From the NCBI GenBank assembly GCA_026415675.1, contig JAOAGQ010000063.1, forward strand, positions 1 to 62,584: 62,584 nucleotides of DNA, in the 5' to 3' direction. Shown one piece after another: positions 18,994 through 27,707 of this stretch (position 1 is the first letter of the stretch; the number at the start of each line of letters is the position of its first letter). The notes beneath the pieces are model-generated. The model was not told the DNA's origin, did no database searches, and saw only the letters and a program-made list of their open reading frames with translations. The translations under genes were made by a program, and so were the position numbers. Source of the stretch: Syntrophorhabdaceae bacterium (GTDB taxonomy: Bacteria; Desulfobacterota; Syntrophorhabdia; Syntrophorhabdales; Syntrophorhabdaceae).

Positions 18994-20235
18994 ATGGAGA
19001 CGCCTCTTATAGAATTTGTAAAGGTTACTAAGAGATTCGGGGATAAGACGGTTCTAAATAACATTGACCTTAAGATATATGGGAATCAGATCACCACCAT
19101 AATAGGCAAGAGTGGAACGGGAAAGAGTGTGCTCTTAAAGCATATAATTGGGCTTTTAGAGCCCGATGAGGGGGAGGTGCTTTTTCAGGGGAGGGCGATA
19201 AACAGGATGAACAGGAAGGAGAAGGATGCTTACAAGAGCAGGGTCTCCTATCTATTTCAGAATAATGCCCTCTTTGATTCCATGACGGTCTTTGAAAATG
19301 TGGCATTTCCCCTTATACAGACCACAGATTTGGGAAAAAGAGAGATAAAGGAAAGGGTCATGAAGAGGATGGAGGAACTCGAGTTGACCGATGCCCTCGA
19401 TAAATACCCCTCAGAACTCTCAGGGGGCATGCAGAAGAGGGTAGCCCTTGCGAGGGCCCTTATTACAGACCCTGAAATCGTTCTCTTCGATGAGCCTACA
19501 ACAGGTCAGGATCCCATAAGGAAGAACATGATTCTGAGCATGATCACCCATTACAAAAAGAAGTTCGGTTTTACCGCTGTTATGATAAGCCACGATATCC
19601 CCGATGTTTTTTTTATCTCCGACAGGATTATCATACTCTGGGATGGGAGAATAGGGTTTGAGGGTACATATGAAGAGGCAAAAAAGGTTAATATCCCGTT
19701 GATAGATGAGTTTTTAAGGAGTCTCGAAGGCTTCGAGGATGAACTCACAGGTTTGATATCGAGGGAGGTTTTCAGGGTGAGGTACTCCACAATCCTCGGA
19801 GGGCCTGTTGTGCCCCTGAAAGTCTCGGCGGTTCTCTTCAGCATAAGGATAAGCCTCCTTGAGGAGACGATTGGACCTCAAAAGACCATGGAAGTTTTAA
19901 GGATGCTCGGGGAGTACATAAATACAAGGTTTAGTCCCATAGGGGCATTCTCCGCGAGATATAGCCGTGATGAGATCTTGACGATCTTTCCCCATACGGA
20001 TGTGGAGGAGGCAGAACAACTCGTATATGAGTTTGCCCAGGAGTTGAAGGATAAGGTGTTGGCCAATATAAAGTTGGTATCCGAGAAAAAGGTTGGAGAG
20101 GAGCCCTGTTTTGATATACATATCCATGGAGGGGTTGTAGATGTTTCTTCCTCTGATACGATAGACCAGATTGTAGAGAAGGCGAGGGCAAGACAGAGGA
20201 TCATCGCAATACACAGATGTGAAAACGGGAGGTAG
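18994..20235 (+). CDS. mlaF: MlaF-like ATPase fused to degenerate GGDEF domain
   Basis: About 413 residues. Residues 1-245 form a normal MlaF ABC ATPase: Walker A GKSGTGKS, signature LSGGM, Walker B EIVLFDEPTTG, and the switch His in MISHDI. The ATG at 18994 fits the family start. MlaF usually ends near residue 250-270, but here about 160 residues follow that align with a diguanylate cyclase domain: DELTGLISREVF (249 on) at the DxLTGLxNRRxF position, then the helix-strand pattern, then ARYSRDEILTIFP at the RYGGDEFxxLLP position. The GG is replaced by Ser324-Arg325 and the metal-binding Asp of the first half is lost, so cyclase activity is not expected; GTP or c-di-GMP sensing remains possible. 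Confidence 0.88.
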   Translation: METPLIEFVKVTKRFGDKTVLNNIDLKIYGNQITTIIGKSGTGKSVLLKHIIGLLEPDEGEVLFQGRAINRMNRKEKDAYKSRVSYLFQNNALFDSMTVFENVAFPLIQTTDLGKREIKERVMKRMEELELTDALDKYPSELSGGMQKRVALARALITDPEIVLFDEPTTGQDPIRKNMILSMITHYKKKFGFTAVMISHDIPDVFFISDRIIILWDGRIGFEGTYEEAKKVNIPLIDEFLRSLEGFEDELTGLISREVFRVRYSTILGGPVVPLKVSAVLFSIRISLLEETIGPQKTMEVLRMLGEYINTRFSPIGAFSARYSRDEILTIFPHTDVEEAEQLVYEFAQELKDKVLANIKLVSEKKVGEEPCFDIHIHGGVVDVSSSDTIDQIVEKARARQRIIAIHRCENGR

Positions 20236-20240
20236 TTCCG

Positions 20241-20714
20241 ATGAAGAGGTTTTATATAGAGACGGTCGTAGGTATTTTTGTTGTGATAGGCCTTATCTGT
20301 GTAGGCTATATGACGGTAAAACTCGGAAAATTATCGATTTTTGAAGAGGATACATACACCGTCTACGGCAGGTTCGCCTCTGTCTCCGGGTTGAGAGTCG
20401 GCAGTTCTGTGGAGATATTCGGGATAGAGGTGGGAAGGGTGGTGAGTCTCTCCATCGACGAGGAGAGGCAGATGGGGATGGTAGGGATGAAGATAAAAAA
20501 GGGGATAAAGATATACGATGATGCAACTGCCGTTATCAAGACCGCAGGCCTTATAGGGGATAAATACGTGAAGATAGACCCCGGAGGGTCTGGAGAATTG
20601 TTAAAGGATAAGGGTATAATCACGCAGACCTCGGTTCCGGCGGATATAGAAGACCTTATAGGGAGATACGCCTTCGGAGATGTGAAAAAGGGGGGAGAAG
20701 GTGCATCAAAATAG
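20241..20714 (+). CDS. mlaD: MlaD-like MCE-domain protein
   Basis: A 157-residue periplasmic lipid-binding protein with one N-terminal anchor (residues 6-25, VVGIFVVIGLICVGYMTVKL) and one MCE domain (about 36-115), including ASVSGLRVGSSVEIFGIEVG and AGLIGDKYVKI. MlaD forms a hexameric ring on the MlaE permease. It begins 6 bases after mlaF. Its length is that of single-MCE MlaD proteins. Confidence 0.94.
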   Translation: MKRFYIETVVGIFVVIGLICVGYMTVKLGKLSIFEEDTYTVYGRFASVSGLRVGSSVEIFGIEVGRVVSLSIDEERQMGMVGMKIKKGIKIYDDATAVIKTAGLIGDKYVKIDPGGSGELLKDKGIITQTSVPADIEDLIGRYAFGDVKKGGEGASK

Positions 20715-20726
20715 AGGGAGGAGAGA

Positions 20727-21323
20727 TTGAAGGTAAAGGTTACAGTAATAGGGATGTTTTTAATAGCGGTCTTTTTCCCGTTTCATCTTTTCGGGGCTAC
20801 TGCCCTTGAGATGGTAAAGGCAAATGTAATCGATGTTTTAAGTGTTCTCAAAGACCCAAAACTGCAGGGTGAAGAGGGTAAAAAGACGAAGATGCAGAGG
20901 ATTGAAGTGGCTGCGGATAGGCTTTTTGATTATGTTGAGCTTTCAAGGAGGACCCTCGGTGTATCATGGAATAAATTCTCTCCCGAACAGCGAAAAGAGT
21001 TCGTAGCCTTATACAGGTTGCTTCTTAAGGATACCTACATTGAAAAGATCATGGCGTACAGAAACGAGGAGATAAATTTTCTCAAGGAGATACCCCTTTC
21101 AGAGTCAACGGTTGAGGTGCAGACAAGCGTTACCGCAAAGGGAGGTCCTGCTGCCATTTATTACAGGGCAATAAAGAAGGAGGAGGGATGGAAGGTTTAC
21201 GATGTGGTGATAGAAGGCGTCAGTTTGATAAACAATTACCGCACCCAGTTCAGGGAGATCCTCGGGAACAATCCCCCAGAGACACTTCTCGAAACCCTGC
21301 GGAAAAAGGTGGGAAAAAAGTAA
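20727..21323 (+). CDS. mlaC: MlaC-like periplasmic phospholipid carrier
   Basis: A 198-residue protein of the MlaC/Ttg2D family, which ferries phospholipid across the periplasm between MlaA and MlaD. It starts at a TTG behind GGAGGAG and has a signal peptide of about 23 residues ending near HLFGATA. Family features include the FDYVELSRRTLG helix, WNKFSPEQRKEFVALYRLLL and the C-terminal WKVYDVVIEGVSLINNYRTQF. It lies 12 bases after mlaD. Confidence 0.93.
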   Translation: MKVKVTVIGMFLIAVFFPFHLFGATALEMVKANVIDVLSVLKDPKLQGEEGKKTKMQRIEVAADRLFDYVELSRRTLGVSWNKFSPEQRKEFVALYRLLLKDTYIEKIMAYRNEEINFLKEIPLSESTVEVQTSVTAKGGPAAIYYRAIKKEEGWKVYDVVIEGVSLINNYRTQFREILGNNPPETLLETLRKKVGKK

Positions 21324-21328
21324 AATAT

Positions 21329-22132
21329 ATGCTTTTGTCTCTCATACCTGTTTTGATCCTCGCCATCCTGTTCGGGAACAATAGCTATCTATACGGAGAT
21401 ACCGTTCATGAGGCTTTAAAGGAGAACAGAACCGAACTCGAAGGGGAAGATAAGAATATATACGCCGAAGTTACAGAAGAGGAGACGGAAGGGGCTGACA
21501 GGGGTGCCACGATCCCCGACCCTTTTGAGGGATGGAACAGGGCGATCTTCCAGATAAATGACAGGTTTTATTTCTGGGTCTTAAAGCCTGTGGCAAGGGG
21601 GTATGGTTTTTTGTTAAACGAGGATATAAGGGGTCTTTTCAGTAACTTTTACAGTAACCTAAAAGGACCTTTAAGGATTGTGAATAACCTCCTCCAGGGG
21701 AGATTTTCTGCGGCAGGAATAGAATTTTCCCGCTTTTTAATAAATTCCACCGTCGGTGTGGCAGGGTTTAGGGACTGTGCGAAGGAGTGTTTCTCTATAA
21801 AGGAGAGATTTGCCGATTTTCGACAGACCCTCGGAAGATATGGTCTGGGATTTGGTTTCTATATTGTATGGCCCTTTATAGGACCCTCAAGCCCGAGGGA
21901 TACCCTGGGGATGATAGGGGATGGTCTGTTAATGCCGCAGGGTTATCTCCTCGAAAAGAGTTTTTTGACACCGGAGATGATCTCCCTCTTTGCCCATGAA
22001 TGGGTGAACAATTTATCCTTCCACATAGGGGACTATGAGACGTTGAAGAAAGCCGCCATTGATCCGTATATCGCTATGAGGGATGCCTATGTTCAATACA
22101 GAAAAGAGGTGATAGAAAGGGGTAGGGATTAG
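21329..22132 (+). CDS. mlaA: MlaA/VacJ-family outer-membrane lipid asymmetry protein
   Basis: About 267 residues of the MlaA (VacJ) family, which removes phospholipid from the outer leaflet of the outer membrane. Family stretches: DPFEGWNRAIFQINDRF near residue 60, then GLFSNFYSNLKGP, FLINSTVGVAGFRD, FRQTLGRYGLG and WPFIGPSSPRDTLG. The ATG at 21329 gives a hydrophobic signal sequence; a longer start would run through mlaC. Unlike E. coli MlaA there is no lipobox cysteine after the signal sequence, so it may be held by its own membrane helices. Its end overlaps the convergent gene by four bases. Confidence 0.92.
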   Translation: MLLSLIPVLILAILFGNNSYLYGDTVHEALKENRTELEGEDKNIYAEVTEEETEGADRGATIPDPFEGWNRAIFQINDRFYFWVLKPVARGYGFLLNEDIRGLFSNFYSNLKGPLRIVNNLLQGRFSAAGIEFSRFLINSTVGVAGFRDCAKECFSIKERFADFRQTLGRYGLGFGFYIVWPFIGPSSPRDTLGMIGDGLLMPQGYLLEKSFLTPEMISLFAHEWVNNLSFHIGDYETLKKAAIDPYIAMRDAYVQYRKEVIERGRD

Positions 22133-22992
22133 CCTTTCGGTATCCCCGATTCGCAGGGAACCCTTACCTGACATAGACCGCAGCCGTAGGTATCAAGATT
22201 GTACCTGTTTTTTACATATTCCCTCATTTTCGTATCGATATATAGCCTACATTTCTCCTTATCGTGCCCTTTCTCTGTGATTGCCCCCACGGGACAGCGT
22301 TTTATACATCTGCCACAGGTTCCCTTTTTAAAAAAGAGGCAGTATTCGTGGTGATCCGTATAAGGTCTTGGGGTAGGGGGAATAACAATTTTTGCAATTA
22401 CAGAACCACATCTCATCGCCTTTCCTACCGGGGTAATGAGGCCGTCGCAGAGGCCGAAAGTCCCGAGCCCCGATGCATATGCTGCGTGCCTTTCGGACCA
22501 GTTCGAGGAGAAGCCATAGGTATCAGAACTTAAGGTCTTCCAGAAGGGGGATAACTGAGGGGCCAGGGCCTGATACCCTTTCTCCTCTAAGACTTCAACC
22601 ACATGCCTCCTCAGCATCACATTGAAATCCTCTCCGAACTTTCTTGATCTAACCCAGCGTTCGGAAGGGTGGGTCTTTTCCTTACCGTGTTCTCTTTTGG
22701 TATTCTCTGTCTGGGGTAAAACCCATGAGATGACGGTCAGTTCATAAGGGGTTACGGATGTTTCGGGGTAAGTTTTCTTAAATAACTCGTACGGAGTAAA
22801 ATAGAATTCTCCGATATGCCCTTTAAAGGTATCCCAGATAGGGTCAGACCCATTCGCAAAACCTGTAATCGGTGTACCCCATGCAGGTTCCATTTCCTCG
22901 TTCATAAGGGAATTATAAGGAGAATATATGAAATCCATGATGACCGATTCCACCCATTTCGTAAGGCCAAAGGTCTCTTTCTCTTCCTTCAA
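22129..22992 (-). CDS. QueG-like 4Fe-4S ferredoxin-type protein
   Basis: A 287-residue protein starting at TTG (22992) with GGGAGGTG placed before it. The C-terminal third carries two iron-sulfur motifs, CGRCIKRCPVGAI and CGLCQVRVPCESGIP, as in epoxyqueuosine reductase (QueG) and reductive dehalogenase relatives. The middle holds HAAYASGLGTFGLCDGLITP, which matches the corrinoid-binding region of QueG-like proteins (AYxAGLGWxGKN). The N-terminal part differs from true QueG, so a different substrate is likely. No signal peptide is seen; cytoplasmic. It stands alone between mlaA (convergent) and a divergent unknown gene. Confidence 0.72.
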   Translation of the reverse strand: MKEEKETFGLTKWVESVIMDFIYSPYNSLMNEEMEPAWGTPITGFANGSDPIWDTFKGHIGEFYFTPYELFKKTYPETSVTPYELTVISWVLPQTENTKREHGKEKTHPSERWVRSRKFGEDFNVMLRRHVVEVLEEKGYQALAPQLSPFWKTLSSDTYGFSSNWSERHAAYASGLGTFGLCDGLITPVGKAMRCGSVIAKIVIPPTPRPYTDHHEYCLFFKKGTCGRCIKRCPVGAITEKGHDKEKCRLYIDTKMREYVKNRYNLDTYGCGLCQVRVPCESGIPKG

Positions 22993-23100
22993 TGTTTGGC
23001 ACCTCCCTTTTATTCTTAACCTATTTTTTCCTTACCCTGCAAGGGCTTTGTTACCCCGGGCAGTATTGTCTATCGAGAATCAAAATGTTAAACTTCGTCT

Positions 23101-24237
23101 ATGGAGGTTATATACCTTTTTTCCTCTCAAAAAGGCGATGTGATACTAAACGAAGAGATGCTTTCCATGCCTTTTATCGTAAGGCCCTTTGAGAACCATC
23201 CCTTTATGAATCTAAAGGACTTTTTCGATGCCACAAGGGATTTTGTGATCATGGGGGAGAGGGTTTTTGATTTATACAAAGGCCACGCCATACCTGTAGA
23301 AACAAAAGATGATATCAAAGAATTAAAGATTCGCTATGAGAAGTACGGGACACTCTACCATATAGCGAAGGTTGAAATTAATACAGAAAAAGGGAAAAAG
23401 AGTTTTGCCGTAAGTGCCGCTATCTGGCCCAATGCAAGGCAGGTGATGGCAAGGGAGTTTCCTCTACTTTTGATGTTGAACGAAAAGAAGACCCCCTCCT
23501 ATCTCCCCGATGTTTATAATATGGGAAAGATAAAGGTTGAGAGGGATGGTAGATGGGAGATAATGACATTTATGCTCTCTACCTGGTTTGAAGGCTACGA
23601 TGAATGGCATTTTCACACAGATGACAGATGGAAAGACTCCGCTATTATATGGGATATGGGGCAAGGGGAGAGGAGGCTATCGGAACATGAGACATACGAA
23701 CTTATAAAAAAGGCAACGTATATCCTCACCTATTATTATGAGATGGAAGGTGGTTACCGTATAACATCATGGCATCATGGCGCCGGGGATTTTATTGTGA
23801 AAGCAGATGGAAAAGAGGTCGATGTGAGGCTTGTGGCAGCAAGGGAATTTAGACCTTTCTTTTTTATGCCCGGGGACAAAAAAAATCACCCCTTTAAGGC
23901 CCTATCCCTTTTTCTCATCGAGACAACGGTAAAGATGAGGCTTGACAGGGAAGGGGGGGTGGGTAAGAGGTATATGGCAGGGGTTTCTCTATTAGAGGCG
24001 GTGATGGAAGGGTTTTTAAAAGGTATGGCCGATAAAGAGAAAAGGGGGGAGATGGGGGGTATCACTTCGAAAGAAGTGGCATCGAAATTAAAGGCAATGG
24101 GGGAATCTGAGGCTATGGCCCTCCTCAACGATTTTCTCGGTACATACCGTATGGAAGATCCCGAAGAAGCCCTGTTTTTAGAACCCCATAAGGAGGAACA
24201 TCTAATGGCCCTTATGACAATCTTTAAAGCATTGTAG
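23101..24237 (+). CDS. Unrecognised 378-residue cytoplasmic protein
   Basis: I do not recognise this protein. It is soluble and without signal peptide. It has recognisable alternation of helices and strands, an aromatic-rich centre (WFEGYDEWHFHTDDRW) and the conserved-looking stretches SWHHGAGDFIVK and EVDVRLVAAREFRPFF around residues 220-255. The C-terminal 110 residues are mostly helical and charged. A kinase-like or nucleotidyltransferase-like fold is conceivable (a lone lysine in IVKADG and acidic pairs after it), but no catalytic motif is convincing. The ATG at 23101 lacks a clear ribosome site; the ATG at 23158, behind GAAGAG, is an alternative. Codon use matches the neighbours, so it is a real gene. 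Confidence 0.6.
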   Translation: MEVIYLFSSQKGDVILNEEMLSMPFIVRPFENHPFMNLKDFFDATRDFVIMGERVFDLYKGHAIPVETKDDIKELKIRYEKYGTLYHIAKVEINTEKGKKSFAVSAAIWPNARQVMAREFPLLLMLNEKKTPSYLPDVYNMGKIKVERDGRWEIMTFMLSTWFEGYDEWHFHTDDRWKDSAIIWDMGQGERRLSEHETYELIKKATYILTYYYEMEGGYRITSWHHGAGDFIVKADGKEVDVRLVAAREFRPFFFMPGDKKNHPFKALSLFLIETTVKMRLDREGGVGKRYMAGVSLLEAVMEGFLKGMADKEKRGEMGGITSKEVASKLKAMGESEAMALLNDFLGTYRMEDPEEALFLEPHKEEHLMALMTIFKAL

Positions 24238-24257
24238 AATTGTAGTCGCACGATAGG

Positions 24258-25583
24258 TCAGGAAACGGTTTCGGTATTCCTTACTATCAGGTTTCTACCT
24301 TTCTGTTTTGCCTCATAGAGGGCTTTATCCGCGGCCTCAATGATAGCTGATTCGGATTGTCCCTGTTTCGGTACCATCGTGGCAATGCCCATGCTCACCG
24401 TTACATAACTAGCTACCGATGACTGGGCATGGGGGATACTCAATGCCCTTATCCCATCCTTTAGCTTCTGGGCAAAGATATACGCCCCATCATTATCGGT
24501 ATCGGGCAATACACATGCAAACTCTTCCCCACCGTATCGGGCCAGAAGATCCGATGCCCTTTTTACCATATTGGATAAAACCTGGGCGATTTGCCTCAAG
24601 CACTCATCCCCGGCGACATGTCCGTAATAATCGTTGAAGTTCTTGAAAAAATCTATGTCTATCATGATGAGGGATAGGGGATGTTGAATACGGATCGCCC
24701 TTAACCATTCGTTATGGATGAAACTGTCGAACCTCCTTCTGTTTGAAACCCCCGTAAGGTAGTCTGTGAGGGATATGCTCTCGAGGAAGAACTGATACTT
24801 TTTTATCTCCGTTATGTCCCTGAAGGTCCATATCCTCCCGTAGTATGTCCCTTTATCGTCGAATATGGGGGAGGAGTACCTCTCTAAAAAAGTCCCATCT
24901 TTCTGTTCTATCACATCGCAGCTTATCTCTTCGGGATGTTCGTAGAGGTAGTTTATCCTCTCCACAAATTTTTCCGGATATCTCAATTTTTCTGTAAGGT
25001 ATTTTACCCTTATGTGGTCGTCCTTTTCGTTTACGATCTCCGGTGGCATCTTCCTCATATCTATATAACGTTGATTCTGGATGATCACCTGCCTATTTTC
25101 ATCGACGACGAGGATCGCATCGGGGGATGATTTTACAAGGGCTTCGAGAAAGGCGGTCTTTCTTTTCAGTTCATCTTCCGCAATTTTTCTCTTCGTCACA
25201 TCGGCTATGTACCCTTCAAGAACAACAGGGTCAGACCCGTTCTCAGAGACAACCTGGCCGTATTCCATCACCCATTTTAGAGAACCATTCTTTGCTATGA
25301 TCCTGTATGTTACCTCAAAGTGTTTCTTCTCCTTGACGCTTTTTTGTATTTCCTCCCATACCATCTCTCTGTCATCGGGGTGGATGATCTCATTGTAAGT
25401 GATGATACCGTTATTTACGAGTTCTTCGGGGGTGTAACCTGTTACTTTTATGGACCCCATACTGACAAATTCCATGGTCCAGTTTTTGTCGTTTAAGCAT
25501 CGATAGACCATGCCTGGCAGGTTGGAGAGCAAGGTCATGAGAAAACGTCTGCTTTCAAAAACCGTTTTTTCTTTTTCTTTCAT
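24258..25583 (-). CDS. PAS-PAS-GGDEF diguanylate cyclase
   Basis: A 441-residue cytoplasmic sensor that should make c-di-GMP. Two PAS domains (about 12-130 with a PAC-like TYRIIAKNGSLKWVMEYG, and 140-265 with AILVVDENRQVIIQNQRYID) precede a GGDEF domain (about 270-435). The active site is intact: DIDFFKNFNDYYGH, then GGEEF at residues 351-355, and the inhibitory site RASD five residues before it, so product feedback is likely. No membrane segments are seen. It diverges from an HD-GYP phosphodiesterase gene with which it shares a promoter region. Confidence 0.92.
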   Translation of the reverse strand: MKEKEKTVFESRRFLMTLLSNLPGMVYRCLNDKNWTMEFVSMGSIKVTGYTPEELVNNGIITYNEIIHPDDREMVWEEIQKSVKEKKHFEVTYRIIAKNGSLKWVMEYGQVVSENGSDPVVLEGYIADVTKRKIAEDELKRKTAFLEALVKSSPDAILVVDENRQVIIQNQRYIDMRKMPPEIVNEKDDHIRVKYLTEKLRYPEKFVERINYLYEHPEEISCDVIEQKDGTFLERYSSPIFDDKGTYYGRIWTFRDITEIKKYQFFLESISLTDYLTGVSNRRRFDSFIHNEWLRAIRIQHPLSLIMIDIDFFKNFNDYYGHVAGDECLRQIAQVLSNMVKRASDLLARYGGEEFACVLPDTDNDGAYIFAQKLKDGIRALSIPHAQSSVASYVTVSMGIATMVPKQGQSESAIIEAADKALYEAKQKGRNLIVRNTETVS

Positions 25584-25637
25584 AGGGGTTCTGGTATTAT
25601 GCAGAATTAACCGTAAACTATTTTTGTTTATTTTTCT

Positions 25638-25667
25638 ATACTATTCCCATAAGGCCTGGCATGTCAA
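25638..25667 (-). promoter_or_regulatory. Putative promoter for the GGDEF gene
   Basis: On the minus strand a perfect TTGACA (25667-25662), an 18-base spacer and TAGTAT (25643-25638). The leader would be about 50 bases. Confidence 0.45.
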
Positions 25668-25675
25668 GAAAATTA

Positions 25676-25704
25676 TTGAAAAAAAGATTGATAAAATTTA
25701 AAAT
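25676..25704 (+). promoter_or_regulatory. Putative promoter for the HD-GYP gene
   Basis: TTGAAA at 25676-25681, a 17-base spacer and TAAAAT at 25699-25704. It lies back to back with the minus-strand promoter in the 201-base gap, giving a leader of about 75 bases. Confidence 0.5.
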
Positions 25705-25784
25705 CAAACTGTTCTTCTTTACCTAAAAGGTTTATATCGGTTGCACGCGAATATTGCCCCAAATCTGAAAAAGGGTGGTGGTAG

Positions 25785-27695
25785 ATGGAAGAAACGATTC
25801 CTTATGGTGTATCGGTAAGGGTGCTTTTCGTTGGGGATTCTGAGGAAGATACACATCTCATCGCAGGAGAGTTAAAGAAGTACGGTTTCAACCCGTATTT
25901 TGAAAGGGTTGAGACGGAGAAGGGTTTTGTCTCCGCGATAGATAGAGACACCTGGGATATAATCCTTATTGACTATAACCTCCCGAAATTACTTTTTAAC
26001 AGCATACTCAAGTTATACGAAAAATTTAATGTAAATACACCCCTTATCCTTCTCACCGGAGGTATTGCGGTAGAAGATGTGATGGAGGCTATTGAACAGG
26101 GGGTGAAGGATTATATATACAAGGATGATCTAACGAGGCTTGGCCCTGTAATTACGAGGGAGTTAAGGAGTGTAAAGATAAAGAAAGAGAAAAAGGAATG
26201 GCAGAAAAGACTCACGGTAGAGTTGGAATGGAAGGATTTTTTCAATAAACTTTACAGAGATTATAAATCTTACCCTTGGGGTAAGTTTTTATCTTGGGCC
26301 CTTCAAGAGATGATTAGACTGACAGAGAGTGGTTTTGGGTTCTCAATGGTAATCTCTTTAGAGAAGAAGGAGGTAAAATTCCATGTATATGAGTCCGGGG
26401 AAGGCTGTGGATTCTCCTCTGCCCAAAAGTGCATAAACGATGGGGCAGGTCTATGGTTCGACCCGGTGAGGTTAAAAAGGCCCGTGGTAATAAATGAATT
26501 CGAAAAGTTCGAGGGAAGAAGGGAATTACCGGAAGGCCATGTCAGGATAAAAAGGTTTCTGGGGGTGGCGGCAGAAAAGACAGGGGATGATCTATGTATC
26601 GTGGGTGTGGCGAACAAAAAAGAGGATTATAATGAACAGGATGTTAAAATGCTCCAGATAGGGGCCGATACCGTGCAGAAAATAGTGGATTTAAAAAATG
26701 CGGAGGAGGCCTTAAGGGTAAGCGAGGAGAGATACCGTTCCATAATTGAAAATGCCTCGGAGGGCATATACCAGAGTAGCCCAAAGGGCCATTTTATCAT
26801 GGTGAACCCTGCCCTTGCGAGGATATACGGTTATGAATCCCCGGAGGAGCTAATAGCCTCCATAAGAGATATAGGGCATGATCTATACGTAGATAGAGAG
26901 GAGCGAGAGCGGTTTAAAGAGGCGATTAGAAAGTACGGCTACGTGAAGGACTTTGAGCATAAATCATACAAAAAGAACGGGGAGGTGATCTGGGTCTCTC
27001 TAAACAGCCGTGCGGTAAAGGATGAGAAGGGTAACGTTATCTGCTATGAGGGTATCGTTGAAGATATAACGGCAAGAAAGATGGCGGAAGAGTCTATAAG
27101 GGAATATACGGAGAAGCTGAGAAAAAATCTGATAGGTACGATCCAGACCATATCGATGATAGTTGAGGTAAGGGACCCTTATACATCGGGACATCAGAAG
27201 AGGGTCTCCAAGCTCGCAAGGGTTATGGCCCAGGAGATAGGCCTATCCCATGATGCAACGGAGAACATAAGGATGGCAGCATTGATCCACGATATAGGAA
27301 AGATATCCATCCCTGCAGAGATATTGAGCAAACCCACAAGGTTATCAGAAATAGAGATGAGTCTTATAAAGATACACCCCCAGTCGGGGTATGATATAGT
27401 AAAAAATGTGGATCTCCCATATCCAATTGCGGAGACCATCCTCCAGCACCATGAAAGGCTTGATGGTTCGGGGTATCCAAAAGGGATTAAAAACGGAGAG
27501 ATACTCCTTGAATCGCAGATCATAGCCATTGCAGATGTGGTGGAGGCGATCTCCTCCCACAGGCCTTATAGACCTGCCCTCGGAATAGACGCTGCCCTTG
27601 AAGAGATCGAAAGGCAGAAAGGTATCCTCTTCATTCCGGATCTTGTGGATGTGTGTATCAGGCTATTCAGAGAAAAGGGGTTTGTCTTCGATTAG
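25785..27695 (+). CDS. REC-GAF-PAS-HD-GYP c-di-GMP phosphodiesterase
   Basis: A 636-residue signalling protein. Residues 10-125 form a response-regulator receiver with acidic GDSEED and phospho-acceptor Asp63 in LIDYNLP. Residues 150-305 resemble a GAF domain. A PAS domain with PAC tail follows (about 310-435, ENASEGIYQSSPKGHFIMVNP). The HD-GYP domain (about 445-630) is complete: VRDPYTSGHQKRVS, His502-Asp503 in HDIGK, LQHHERLDGSGYPKG with the GYP at 563-565, and ADVVEAISSHRPYRP. It should hydrolyse c-di-GMP under control of a histidine kinase not in this window. Confidence 0.93.
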   Translation: MEETIPYGVSVRVLFVGDSEEDTHLIAGELKKYGFNPYFERVETEKGFVSAIDRDTWDIILIDYNLPKLLFNSILKLYEKFNVNTPLILLTGGIAVEDVMEAIEQGVKDYIYKDDLTRLGPVITRELRSVKIKKEKKEWQKRLTVELEWKDFFNKLYRDYKSYPWGKFLSWALQEMIRLTESGFGFSMVISLEKKEVKFHVYESGEGCGFSSAQKCINDGAGLWFDPVRLKRPVVINEFEKFEGRRELPEGHVRIKRFLGVAAEKTGDDLCIVGVANKKEDYNEQDVKMLQIGADTVQKIVDLKNAEEALRVSEERYRSIIENASEGIYQSSPKGHFIMVNPALARIYGYESPEELIASIRDIGHDLYVDREERERFKEAIRKYGYVKDFEHKSYKKNGEVIWVSLNSRAVKDEKGNVICYEGIVEDITARKMAEESIREYTEKLRKNLIGTIQTISMIVEVRDPYTSGHQKRVSKLARVMAQEIGLSHDATENIRMAALIHDIGKISIPAEILSKPTRLSEIEMSLIKIHPQSGYDIVKNVDLPYPIAETILQHHERLDGSGYPKGIKNGEILLESQIIAIADVVEAISSHRPYRPALGIDAALEEIERQKGILFIPDLVDVCIRLFREKGFVFD

Positions 27696-27707
27696 AAGAA
27701 CAGAAAT

